A stretch of 64,000 nucleotides of DNA from Theocolax elegans (lineage: Eukaryota; Arthropoda; Insecta; Hymenoptera; Cerocephalidae). The notes beneath the pieces were generated by a model that saw only the letters and a program-made list of their open reading frames with translations, made no database searches and was not told the origin of the DNA. The stretch spans positions 62,001 through 126,000 of the forward strand of contig JANSJX010000054.1 of assembly GCA_026168455.1 (NCBI GenBank). The letters run 5' to 3'. Both the position numbers and the translations under genes were made by a program. Shown here in pieces: positions 22,273 to 32,925 of this stretch; the first letter of the stretch is position 1; the number at the start of each line of letters is the position of its first letter.

Positions 22273-22303
22273 GCTGCTCGCCACAGTCCTCAGGTGCCGA
22301 GCA
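22260..22303 (+). promoter_or_regulatory. -1 ribosomal frameshift site between gag and pol
   Basis: TTTAAAC (22,260-22,266) sits in the gag frame as xxT TTA AAC, a canonical slippery heptamer, one codon before the gag stop TAG. After an 8-nt spacer comes a hairpin: TGCTCG (22,275-22,280) with CGAGCA (22,298-22,303), a C.C mismatch and CAC/GTG above it. Slipping back one base enters exactly the open protease frame. Confidence 0.8.
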
Positions 22304-23378
22304 TAAATTAAAATTAGCGGAAGCAGGAGGGAACAAATTAGAAAAAGAAGTCGTTTCGCAGAAAGCAGTAAATCTAAGATTATTATGCACAGGTAGAAAT
22401 CCTCCTATTGTACAATTAATTAGTGAAGATATTTGTGGAGGTAAAGCAAAGTTCTACGCAGATACAGGAGCGGACATTTCAGTAATCAAGAGAAATCGCA
22501 TTGGTAAAAACGTAAACATTGACTGCAACAATACTGTTGAAATAAAAGGAATCACTAAAGGAGAAAGCCGTACACTCGGCAAAATAAAAATTATAATACA
22601 AGGATTCCCATGCGACATGCACATTGTCCCAGAGAATTTTCCAATAAACACGGATGGTTTACTTGGTTGGGACTTTATTAATGCACATAAAGGGCAAATC
22701 AGTGCCGAAGACAATTGTTTGCGTTTAGGCAACACAATTATCCCCTTTTACAAGAAAGAATGTTTTACGATTCCAGCCAGAATGCGACGATTGATTTACG
22801 CAAAAGTAAAGAATTCGGAAGTCCCAATAGGATGGGTTCCGCTCCAAAACCTCGGTCCTAATATATTATTTGGCAATTTTGTAGGTAAGAATTATGAAGG
22901 TAAAACATACGCCTTTTGCATAAACACAGCTGATACAGCGATAGAAATCCCAGTTCCCAATGTAACCATGTTTGACTGCGAAACGACGAAAAATCAGAAT
23001 GAAGGATATGTCGGTGAGGACGACAACAATATAAGTGACAATTTGTATATTCGAAGGATGCTGAAGAATGACGACAACTTATCAAAGAAAGAAGAAAGAA
23101 TACAAAAAATTTTATCCTTGATAGATATGGAGGGAAGCAACGAAGAAGAAAAGAATCATATAAAAGAATTGATAGGTGAAAATCCGTACTTATTTGGTTT
23201 AGATGGTGAACCACTGCCCTATACACACTTAATAACACACAAAATAAAAACTACAACGGACAAACCAGTACGAGTAAAGCAGTATAGATATCCAAAGGTC
23301 CTGAAAGACCAACTTGAAATTGAAATAAATAAGTTACTTGAAAATGATATAATCGAACCATCCGATTCGCCATATTGA
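22260..23378 (+). pseudogene. pol: pol: protease and RT amino end
   Basis: After the frameshift site the pol frame is open to a stop at 23,376-23,378. The aspartic protease shows YADTGADISVIK (catalytic Asp codon at 22,461) and later GLLGWDFINAHKG (near 22,660). After a linker the RT begins with HLITHKIKTTTDKPVRVKQY and ELLENDIIEP-like sequence ending SDSPY, where a TGA interrupts the usual SPxxSPxW motif. Protease would cut Gag and Pol; RT copies the RNA. The segment has no ATG near its start, as expected for a frameshift product. Confidence 0.85.
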
Positions 23379-23384
23379 TCACCT

Positions 23385-24440
23385 ATGTGGATTATACCAA
23401 AGCACCCGGATGCTCAGGGAAATAAGAGATGGAGACTTGTCACTGATTTTCGGAAATTAAACGAAATAACTGTTGGATCATGTTACCCACTACTCTTTAC
23501 TGCAGATATTTTAGATAATTTAGCATCGAATCAATACATAACAGCAATTGATTTAAAACAGGGATTTTATCAGGTTTAAATTAAATGAAAAAGACGCACC
23601 AAAGACAGCTTTTTCTGCTCCAACAGGAACCTTCCAATGAATAAAAGAATGCCAATGGGATTAAAAGATGCTACAATCACCTTTACTAGAGCCATGTCTT
23701 TAGCCCTAGCAGGGTTACAAGGAAAAGAGTTAGAAATTTACTTGGATGACATTATGATATTTGCTCGAAACTTACAAGAGCATGGTATAAGATTTAGGAG
23801 ATTATTAAAGAAATTAGAAGAAGCTAACCTAACTATTGAACCGAAGAAATGTCAATTCTTAAAAAAAGAAGCTAAAATATTGGGACACATTGTAGCTAAT
23901 GGTCAAATTAAAACCGACCCAAAAAAAATAGAAGCAGTAAAAAAATACCCGGTTCCCACGAGTGCGAAAAAAGTAGAGCAGTTCTTAGGGTTTACAAGTT
24001 ATTACAGAAGATTTATAAAAGGATATGCAAAAATAGCAAATCCCTTAAATAAGCTGTTACGTAAGAACCAAGAATTCAAATGGAATGAAGAAGAACAGAA
24101 TGCATTCGAAAGATTAAGAGAAGAGTTGTGCAAAGAACCGGTATTGACGGCACCTAATCTAAGTGAGCCGTTTATAGTTACAACAGACGCATCTGATTAC
24201 GCCATAGGTGCAGTACTCAGTCAAGGTCCGCTAGGAAAAGATAAACCATGTGCTTACGCATCACGCTGTTTAAAAGAAACCGAATTATTATATCCAACCT
24301 ACGACAAAGAATTACTGGCCGTAGTCTTCGCTAAAGAACAATTTACACCGTATTTATATGGTAACAAATTTACAGTAGTACCCAGTAAAACCCTGAAAAA
24401 CCTCGTGTGGAACTATACCCATTATCAGAAAAATGTGTAG
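23385..24440 (+). pseudogene. pol: pol: RT palm to RNase H, broken
   Basis: 23,385-23,579 carries MWIIPKHPDAQGNKRWRLV and ITAIDLKQGFYQV (RT motif A Asp). A frameshift and stops near 23,577-23,640 follow. 23,637-24,440 carries MPMGLKDATITFTRAM, the catalytic EIYLDDIMIFA (YLDD rather than the usual YVDD), FLGFTSYYRRFIKGY, then RNase H with TTDASDYAIGAVLSQG and YDKELLAVVFA. The RNase H frame then loses the expected TDHKPL segment and ends, so its last catalytic Asp is gone. Confidence 0.88.
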
Positions 24441-25380
24441 ATTTGAAACAACTAGAATTCGAAAAACAGTCACCTCCAGCACGTTTATTAGTAACCAGAG
24501 TCGTAAACAAGCGCCGTATTCAAGGTAATAGAAAGAAAATAAAAAAAAAGGAAGTGATTCTAACTCTGACGCTTCAAAAGATCAGAGTAAATTAAAAGTA
24601 TTCAAAAAGAAAGTGAAAATAAAATCAGCTATTTCCTGTTCTGACAGCGACGAAGAGGTCATACGGAACACGCAAATTGTATATTTCAAGAACGAATTCC
24701 TGGCGGTTAGGAATACCGAAAATAATTTTTATCTATGTCAAGCCATTAGAAATATTTATAAAAATTGTGGGAATGTAGTTATAAAATGGCTTTCATTTAG
24801 CGAGAAAGAACAATTATATTATATAGATTATGAAGACTCTGTACCGTTTGAGAGCATTTTAACGAATGTGAAATTAATAAAAGTCGGCAGTAAGTACATG
24901 CTCAGTAACGAGGAAAAATTACGCATAGAACAAATTCTAGGATTATCCATAAACAGCCAATCTAAAGAGACATCTCAAAATCAAATAATACCTCGGCCCC
25001 CATCTCAACCTACATCACTCTCATACGAAAAAAGTAAGATAATAAATGAAACTCAGAATAGCGAAAAAACGTTGCATCAAGGTAAAAGCGAAAAATTACC
25101 ATTAAAACTTAAAGCCACCAGCACACCACTAAAAGAACAAAGGAATCTGCTGCGAAAGCACGCTAAAACACCCGATTCGACTACAGTCAACGCAACGGCC
25201 AAAAATAGTTTTGGATGTAACTGAAAGAGGCACGCAAACCGAATTTGAAACCATTGACGCAGATACATCAACGAAATGCACTATCTCAAATGGAATAATG
25301 CAAAATATAATTGATAATGATCACATGAGACTTAAAGTTGATATTAAGAAAAAAAATCTACTCTCAAAGATGCACTAGAA
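24407..25380 (+). pseudogene. accessory region after RNase H: unknown, possibly SH3/Tudor-like
   Basis: 24,407-24,595 and 24,613-25,224 are basic and charged. The latter reads NNFYLCQAIRNIYKNCGNVV, then IKWLSFSEKEQLYYIDYED, FESILTNVKLIKVG and an E-x2-RIEQIL helix. The beta-rich W...YY..YED...IL..V pattern suggests a small SH3- or Tudor-like barrel. This is inference, not recognition. Frames begin without ATG, so they are pieces of the pol polyprotein. The tail (25,000-25,380) is Ser/Thr/Lys-rich linker and shifts frame near 25,210. Confidence 0.35.
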
Positions 25381-25425
25381 ATAAACATTTGGGAAACGGA
25401 TCCCGGAGAATGTACGTCCGCTGAC

Positions 25426-26358
25426 ATGGATGCTAGCAAAACAATGCCTCCCAGTCAGACGAATCTGTTACCAAACGCCAACACAAAAGCAAACGATACA
25501 ATTTATCGACAAATAAATAAAAACAAAACCACTTCAGATAAACAAAGTAAGTGTGATGAACAAAATGATTGCAAAATTGACGATCAAGTTTCAACTGTCA
25601 CGCACGGCTCGAATATCCTTGCAGATAATAATATTAATAGTAACAGCAGAGAGATAAGCGCATCCGGATATATCGATAATTCAAGATGGAGTCCAATTCC
25701 TGCTGATATCGATTCTTTTAATGACAATTCAAGTAACGCGACACAAGAAGATAGTCGTCAAAATATTTTAGACATCCTACAAGAGAATAATAATCCACCA
25801 GAACCAGTATACACAGGAAAGTTTAGAGTTTATGAACCGGGTTCTAAATGTAGTGAACCCACAGCACAATTAATACATTCGTACGATATACCAGACGACC
25901 CTCCAGGCAATTGTTTATTCTTTTGCTTTATTAAATTATGCGAGTTGAGTTTATCTGCAACAAAATTAAGAGTGGTCTTACGTCATTCACCAACAATAGA
26001 AACCTGTGAAGATCCATTAGAAGCCAAACGAATACTAGATTCAGAAACGGAATACGGGGATGTAGACTGTGTATACATATTTGCCCACACATTTAATCAA
26101 AATATATGTGTACATTATGAACTAAACGAGAACATTACTTATTTTTGTCATTTCATTGTCAATTCTACAAACAACTATATCCACCTACATTTGCAAGATA
26201 GACATTTTACACCCTATATAAGAAAAGAAGATTTTAATTTCACTCGCACTTCTTTCGCGAATGAGAACCTCGACGAGAACGGAGAAGCAAATGAACGGTT
26301 CGAATCAAACCTAAATGAAGCAGCGGCCGAAGAAATACAAGTCGATAGAGCAGAGTAA
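25426..26358 (+). CDS. OTU-like cysteine protease domain in pol
   Basis: A 310-codon frame starts at ATG 25,426. Residues 1-125 are a low-complexity linker. Residues 153-265 look like an OTU fold: PPGNCLFFCF with candidate catalytic Cys163, LR at 181-182, a middle block EYGDVDCVYIFAHTFNQNIC, and YIHLHLQDRHFTPYI with candidate catalytic His260. OTU enzymes remove ubiquitin or related modifiers. The usual D before GNC is Pro here. It lies between RNase H and integrase, in a position where gypsy elements normally have nothing. The frame is uninterrupted over the domain although RT is broken. Its end overlaps the next frame by 44 nt, one frameshift apart. I rate the OTU call as probable. Confidence 0.6.
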   Translation: MDASKTMPPSQTNLLPNANTKANDTIYRQINKNKTTSDKQSKCDEQNDCKIDDQVSTVTHGSNILADNNINSNSREISASGYIDNSRWSPIPADIDSFNDNSSNATQEDSRQNILDILQENNNPPEPVYTGKFRVYEPGSKCSEPTAQLIHSYDIPDDPPGNCLFFCFIKLCELSLSATKLRVVLRHSPTIETCEDPLEAKRILDSETEYGDVDCVYIFAHTFNQNICVHYELNENITYFCHFIVNSTNNYIHLHLQDRHFTPYIRKEDFNFTRTSFANENLDENGEANERFESNLNEAAAEEIQVDRAE

Positions 26359-26972
26359 CAATGAGACAGATGACGCGCATTCAGATCATACAAGTCAAGT
26401 TACTCGCACGTCCTCGAGATTATCTCCTAGCCCTGACCTTGTAAGGAATGCGAGGCCACCACGCGAGAAACCTCCATGGCACATATCGGAAAACGAAGAG
26501 GCACCCCTCTTTACTAACGTTAAAACTCTCAATTTGCATCCTTTTAAATACCGAGAAAATTTGCTTTGTTTACTTACTACTAATGTTTCCTTTAACACAG
26601 TAATACTAGATGCATTAGTTGAAAGACAATTCCTCAATCCTACGAGTTTCAAAGGAAAAGAATTTAGTATTGCTGAGATTAAGTTAACACCGGTGTTCGA
26701 TGTGCAAATTATACAAGTATTCGTCAAAAATAATATTAACGACAAAGCACTGAAGAAAGATATTAAAAAATGTGTAAAAATACTTAAAAACTCTGTAATA
26801 TCAAATAAAATAAAAAGCTTTGGAGTTACAAGAGATCTAGCCATATTATCGCTTCTAGAATGGGAATACTTCATTGAGCAGTGTAATTTAATGTTTCAAG
26901 GATCCAATATAAACATAATATTTTATCTTAAAAATTTACCAGTTCTGAAGGTGGAAGAGAGGTACAGGATAA
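26315..26972 (+). CDS. macro-like domain in pol, joined in frame to integrase before an insertion
   Basis: The 226-codon frame has a polar start, then at residues 77-205 an alternating beta-alpha pattern: YRENLLCLLTTNVSFNTVIL, a GKEFSIAEIKL turn, VFDVQIIQVFVKN, a helix KKDIKKCVKILKN, IKSFGVTRDLAILSLLEW, and NLMFQGSNINIIFYL. This order (GDIL-like start, VxxLVTK strand, helix, IxxP/TRxGxGLxxLxW, F...I.ITVY) is that of macro domains of the OARD1/TARG1 kind, which bind or remove ADP-ribose. The glycine-rich GLD loop is altered to LSL, so catalysis may be lost. The frame runs into the TTAA foldback at 26,977, and its integrase continuation is in the same frame beyond it. Confidence 0.45.
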
Positions 26973-26976
26973 TTAA

Positions 26977-27707
26977 GGGGACAAGCCTGGGTTAAAACCT
27001 GAAAAAGAAGCAATTGTTTTAATCATATAAAAAATTTTTCAATTTACATTTAGGATTGTGTAAACAAGTATACTTAGAATATATACTATGTTAAGTTAAT
27101 TTACCTGGGTTAAAGCTGTATTCGAAGCCATTTTCCAGGTTACGCTGGCCATGACAGCGAAGAACCCATTTTTTCATCCAAAGCCACTTGCCGCAGGATA
27201 TCTTTAGATCCTATCATTCAATTTGGATGCAATTTTGAGGAAACCTTGATATCTACATTTAGAACCACTTGAATGGAGCAGACTGAGTTAAAAATTGTTT
27301 CCAGGTGAGTTAGATACTATTTTTGGTCAAAAAAATCAATAAAAATGAAAAAAATTACTAAAATTCAGTAAAAAATTTTTTTCTTTCTTTGTTTCAGAAA
27401 AGTTGTCCATTCAAGTGGATTAAATAATAACTGAGGTGATGTTCTTCCAACCTGGGTTAAAAAGGTGGAGCAACAAGAAAGTAAGCCTGCGGCAAGTGGC
27501 TTTGGATGAAAAAATGGGTTCTACGCTGACATGGCCAGCGTAACCTGGAAAGTGGCTTCGAATACAGCTTTAACCCAGGCAAATTAACTTAACATAGTAT
27601 ATATTCTAAGTATACTTGTTTACACAATCCTAAATGTAAATTGAAATTTTTTTTTATACCATTAAAACAATTGCTTCTTTTTCAGGTTTTAACCCAGGCT
27701 TGTCCCC
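26977..27707. mobile_element. piggyBac-type foldback MITE, 731 bp, nested in pol
   Basis: TTAA flanks both ends (26,973-26,976 and 27,708-27,711). Arms of about 221 bp (26,977-27,197 and 27,486-27,707) are near-identical inverted repeats that start GGGGACAAGCCTGGGTTAAA. The motif CCTGGGTTAAA recurs several times inside. Insertion plus duplicated TTAA adds 735 nt, a multiple of three, so the frames on both sides agree, but the element itself has stops. Confidence 0.9.
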
Positions 27708-27711
27708 TTAA

Positions 27712-28683
27712 AGAATATCATGAATCAACAATTGGAGCACATAGGGGAATAAATAAAACATACAAAAAAATCGCAGGTGATTATTATTGGAGGAACATGA
27801 GACCGGAAGTATACCAATTCGTTTTAGGATGTGAAGGATGTCAGGTCAAGAAATTAGTTCGTGTTAAAACTAAATTGCCATTATTAATAAGCGACACTCC
27901 GGCTCGTGTATTTGACAAAATTTCCTTAGATTTTTACGGTCCATTGAAACCTACCGATAATGGAAATCGTTACGTACTAACAGCACAATGTTGGCTCACA
28001 AAATTTATTGTATTAACCCCAGTAAAATTCGCGAACGCGCAAGAGGTAGCGAAAACTATTGTAGATAAAATAATCGCATATTTTGGACCCCTACGTGTTA
28101 TTATCACAGATCAAGGTAGGCACTTTCAAAATCGATTACTACAGCAGTTCGCCAAAATTTTTAGAATAGACAAATACACATCCACAGCTTATCACCCCCA
28201 ATCTCAAGGCGGAATTGAGAGAATGCACCACACGTTAACAGAATACTTGAAACAATATGTAGACAATATGAATGAATGGGACAAATGGTTGTCAGTATGT
28301 CAACATGCATATAACTGTACGGAACATGAAGCTACGAAATTTACTCCACATGAACTAGTTTTTGGGGAAAAAGCCCGTACACCATCTAGTTTTCCACCGA
28401 AAGATAGTATACAAAATTATGGTATATATATATAGCAAAATATAGATCTAAATACTACTATGATAGAAAACTAAATGTGAAACATTTTAGAGAAGGAGAG
28501 ATGGTTTATTTGTTAAAAGAACCCCAAATAGGTAAATTCTAAAAACAGTACGAAGGCCCATACGAGATAGTAGAAATAAATTATAAAAATAACAATGTTA
28601 AATTGCAAAATGACAGCAGTACTAAAATTACCCATATTAATAATATTAAACGAGCTACAACAGTAAAAGATCCTCCACCTTGA
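27712..28683 (+). pseudogene. pol: pol: integrase
   Basis: A zinc-binding HHCC module comes first (HESTIGAH, then CEGCQVKK). The catalytic core has ISLDFYGPL (Asp), VIITDQGRHF (Asp) and QGGIERMHHTL (Glu), a full DDE triad. The open frame ends near 28,435 in an AT repeat. A further frame carries YYYDRKLNVKHFREGEMVYL and KQYEGPYEIVEI, the GPY/F domain, up to a stop at about 28,683, with one internal stop at 28,540. Integrase would insert the DNA copy. The triad is intact, but the C-terminal part is broken. Confidence 0.9.
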
Positions 28684-29319
28684 AAAACTTCTTATAATCA
28701 TGCAAAAAAAAAAATAATAATTGTCACGTAAACAGAAAGCTAATTTTAACGAACGAGCGGAAAAACATAGAAATAAGGAAAACATTCATTATATATAATC
28801 CATTTTCTTTCTCATTCTCCTTTTTTTTCACGGCCTTGGACGCCCTTACAAATATACACATTTTTTTTAAATGCAATAATTATACTACCTTTTATCTCAT
28901 ATTGTAATTGTACCACTTCAAACACATATTCAAGAATTTTTTATTGATATGATAGGGTAACTAAGTAGTTCTCATTATTTGTTATATCTATTATGTAAAC
29001 TAGTCAGATTTCTAATTAAATAAAACGGATAAATAAATAAAAAAAAAAAAAGAAAAATGAAAAATACTTCACGATTATTCACAAGTATACAAATATGTAA
29101 AACTACGATTATTCTCTTGCAGAATAACATGGATTCTACATCATCCACCATCCTTTCCATCTTCATTAACATCCATATAACTCTCTATATTTACAAAAAA
29201 AAATTGAATAGCAACGAAAATTTGAATCAAAGAGAGCTCTTAATTTTCACGACATACTGTAAGATGCATATTTTAATACAAAAATTTCGTACTTATCCAG
29301 ACACGTAAAAACGAAATTT
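28684..29319 (+). other. AT-rich linker before the envelope-like gene
   Basis: At 28,829-28,842 is CACGGCCTTGGACG, nearly the same as the 14 nt directly before the 3' LTR (38,335-38,348). The frame 29,057-29,308 may be a decayed start of the envelope-like gene, but shows no motif I can use. Confidence 0.4.
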
Positions 29320-30343
29320 GTGTCCCTTTATCAAGATACACTATTAAACAAGTGTCTTATTGAAAAACAAATAATGGCGACAGCGATGGCTCTCATCCAT
29401 CATCAACCGGATTTATTTGCTTTCACAATAATGAAAAGTATGGGTTACATGGCGCACACAGCACGAGAAGCTGCTTTCATAATCAAATGCACGGAATTAC
29501 TATGCAAAATTCGTAAAACTCAAAATTGCTACGAGGATCTACCAGTGATTTGCAACAACATATCTTTTTTTCTTAAAACGCAGAACAAGAGTTTTAATCA
29601 AATCAAGTGTTCAGCGGGAATGCAACCCTTTGCTTCCTACCTACTTTTACATAGATAACTTTTGGCACAAATTCCCATCAACCTCGGTCAACATTAGAGA
29701 ACCGCAGGTTATAAGCCCAACAACGAATCCTACTTGGCATTATGAAGAAATCAGAAATCTTATCACCAGTGGATTGTATAGTGTTGAAGATATGGACAAA
29801 GCGCAAAACCACATTTTGTTCCCTATGGAGCACCAAGCATATACGCATGAAATAGCAAAAAAATTGAGCAATCAGGTTCATCCAGATTCAATCGGAAATT
29901 ATGCCAACCTACTAGACGAAGCATATATAGAAAATAAATCAAAGTCAATCTTCAAATCATTGTTATCAGAGGTAACAACGTTTGGAATTTATTGTGCTGC
30001 AATTTTCGGCTTTATTACAGTATGGCAATTTTTAAAGGCCACTATCAATTTATTTATCAGAATCTATACCCTTAAAAACATATACGGGTTCAGTCGTCAC
30101 TTATTAGCGGCCTTCTTTAGCTCGTTAACTCAATTGTTTACGTTAACTGCAACGCAACAAAGTAAAGAAAATAGTAAAAAGAAGAATGAAGAAAATTTGG
30201 GAAGCTTATCCCAAAATATGGCTACAGTAGCATCAGAAACGCTACAAAATCCAATTCCCGAAATCCAAAAACCAGTCCATAAACAAAGATCCATTGCACA
30301 ATCATCTCATACAATAAGAGTGTTATCTGCAAGCGATAATTAA
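29320..30343 (+). pseudogene. envelope-like glycoprotein, carboxyl half, one frameshift
   Basis: Two frames (29,320-29,658 and 29,630-30,343) overlap by 29 nt and read on from each other. The first has a cysteine-spaced ectodomain piece (C...C..I..TQNCYEDLPVIC). The second has TSGLYSVEDMDKAQNHILFP, then a membrane segment at about residues 114-143, a short amphipathic stretch and a charged tail. This layout matches the end of the chuvirus-like or gypsy-type envelope glycoproteins in insect LTR elements, type I membrane proteins that mediate fusion. No signal peptide or full ectodomain is recognisable, and the gene is interrupted, so it is a relic. Confidence 0.6.
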
Positions 30344-31259
30344 AAAAAATTAAGCTTCGAGTTTTACACTATATATTAAAAAGAAAAAGAGAAAAGAACA
30401 AACAAAAAAAAACAAGGAAGAATAACATTATAAACCACAATATTTTTTTAGAAATCTACCAGGTATTTTTTTTTTATTAGAAAACTAACCCAACTTGCTC
30501 ACTATATACACATTTACTCTAATTTACGAACAGCGAACAACATATAATTGATTATTGTAAAGAGAAAAGATAGTGCCATATAAAAGAATTTAATCAAGAA
30601 AAGAGGAGAAAAAAAAGAGAAAGAATAAAAATAATAATGATAGTAAATTAAATAATAATAATAAATTGATAATAATAAATGAATAATAATAAACATAGCA
30701 GTAATAACATTAGTTAGGAATGTCAAAATAAAGAAGAGAAAGAATAAAAGTAAGAATATTAATAATAATAAATTGATAGTAATAATATTAAATAATAAAT
30801 AAATATTAATAATTAATGCAGTAATAGCATAAACATTGATTAATAAGAATAAAAAAAAATAAAGGAGAAAAAGAAATGTCCCCATGCTTGCGTAAGCGCC
30901 GCGAGCTCGCTGAGCGCATACTAAATGTACGAAATCATGCAAGCATCTCATTACTCGAAAGAAGAGAGCCCCCACCATCGGCATACTACTCCGCGTTAAT
31001 CAGACAGAGAAACCATACGCGCTTTTTCTTTCTTTTCTTTCTTTTCTTTTATTGGCCTTGGGTACCGAGACGCCGTTATGCCACCATTCAGAATTTATGT
31101 GTAACTATGTGGATTTATCTTTTTTTTTTCTTTTTATAAGTTTTTTTGTCATTAATACGTGGATACTGGCTGATTTGGTTTTGTTTTTATTTATTTATGT
31201 GTTTTTATATTTTTATTTTTCTTATAATCTTCTTTTTTCTTTTTTTTTTTTCTTTGTTG
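30344..31259 (+). other. low-complexity 3' region of the LTR element
   Basis: Mostly AATAAT/AAGAAA-type simple sequence, with a GC-richer island at 30,876-31,080. Open frames here are low-complexity artefacts. The sequence resumes beyond the nested LINE at about 37,260. Confidence 0.5.
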
Positions 31260-31352
31260 ATAGATGGTAAGGAAGGAATCTTGATTATTTAATGCCTTAT
31301 GATTGTAATGTATTGAGCGAGTTGTGTGAGTATATTTGAATATAGGTGTGAG

Positions 31353-31790
31353 TTAGATGAAAAGATTGCATTTTTTAAGAAAGTCTGTGATGAATTTTGT
31401 TGGAAGGAAATTTGGGTTTGAAAGGATTTCCTCTATTTTGGTTGGTGTGGGTTGTTTATTTTTGGTATAATAATTATTTAATTGGGCACTAAGAGAGCGT
31501 CGTTCTTTTGAGAAGGAGGAGCATTCCCACAAGATATGATTGATATCTTGTTGGTGGTGCCCACATTGACATTGAGAGGAATTTGTTAGATTTTTCCTAT
31601 GGAGGCTTGCTGCTAAGTTGTAGTGGTTTGACCTGATTCTGTTTATAGTTATTATGTGAAATCGATTGTAGTGTATGTTTGAAAACCAGGTTTTATTTTT
31701 TAAAGGAAAATAATAGTTATTAAAATAGTGAATACCTTTATGAATGCCTTGATGGGTTAAAATATTATTCGTACTTTCTTTTAGTTTCAA
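31353..31790 (-). pseudogene. I-type ORF2, C-terminal cysteine domain
   Basis: CQCGHHQQDINHILWECSSF is the CxC...H...C module that ends ORF2 in many LINEs, preceded by RIRSNHYNLAASLHRK. It is separated from the RNase H frame by a stop and a frame change near 31,800. Confidence 0.75.
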
Positions 31791-31828
31791 TTTTATGTTT
31801 TCAAGAAAATCTGTGTATGGGAGGAGGA

Positions 31829-32908
31829 CTATATAGTATATATAGTATTGGTACCTTTCGTTATTGCTTCTTTAGCGGCTGAATCTACTATTTCATTATC
31901 TGTGATGTTATGGTGTGAAGGGATCCATACAAGTTTAATATCTACATTATTTCCTTGCTTTAATTCGGATAATATTGTGAGGATGTCTAGAGTAAAATGA
32001 GATGTATTTTTTGATTTTATTATCGAAAAGTTTTTTATAGAACTTAATACGCTTTGAGAGTCTGAAAAAATATAGATTTGGATATTTTGAAAAGTTTTTG
32101 CATGGTGTAGGGCTAAAATGATAGCTATAGCTTCTGCGGAGAAAATTGAGGCTTGTTTAGGTATTTTGAATAAATATTTTTTTTTAGATTTAGGGATATA
32201 ATATGCTACACCTAGATTGTCCGAATTTTTATTTTTGGAGGCATCTGTAAATATGCAGTATTTGTTTGATAGGATACGGTTGAAATATTTATTAAATTCT
32301 AATGGAGGATTATTAGATTTTTTTATTTTAGTACCAATGTCAGTGTCTATATTGGGTTTAAAGAGTAAAGTTTTAAATTTATATCCGAATGGAATAGGGT
32401 AAGAATGTTTTTGAATTTGATGTTTTGTAATATTAGTTATTTTTCTATATGAGTTAATTATAGGAAGTTTGCAACTGACGTTATTTATATCTTTAGTATT
32501 TAAATTATTGCTTAGCTTTGTTATTTTTTCTAGTGTAATAGAAGTTTGGAGATTTAGTAATTTGAGTATAAATTTATCTGATAAGTATTGCTTTCTTAAT
32601 TCAAAAAATGGGATCAGAGATTCAGCGTGTAAAATGTTAATTGGTGTTGATTTACGATATCCTAAAGCGAGCCGTATTGCTTGGTTTTGAATTATTTGTA
32701 TTTTATTTTTAAGTAAATTGGATGGGTAGTGCGTTAGAAAAGCTCCAAATTCTATTTTACTTCTAACGAGAGATTTGTAAATATTTAATAGGATTTGAGG
32801 GTGGCCACCCCACCAAGTACTTCTGAGCATTTTTAATAAGTTTAATTGACGAGATGCGTCTTCTATTATATTATTAGTGTGTGCTTCCCATGACATGTTC
32901 CAATCCAA
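31829..32908 (-). pseudogene. I-type ORF2, RT thumb and RNase H
   Basis: The start has IYKSLVRSKIEFGAFL and IIQNQAIRLALG, the post-RT region. RNase H follows with all acidic residues in place: CIFTDASKN, ASIFSAEAIAIIL, YIFSDSQSVLSS and WIPSHHNITDNEIVDSAAKE. RNase H would remove RNA from the new hybrid. One frameshift separates it from the RT frame above. Confidence 0.88.
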
Positions 32909-32925
32909 TGTTAAACCTAGATATT

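Noticed and set aside
27641..27711. Integrase frame starting within the foldback arm
   Set aside because: The first codons are MITE sequence; the integrase homology starts just after the TTAA at 27,711.
30514..31270. Open frames of Phe/Leu/Ile or Lys/Asn runs
   Set aside because: Simple-sequence translations of AAT/AAG repeats.
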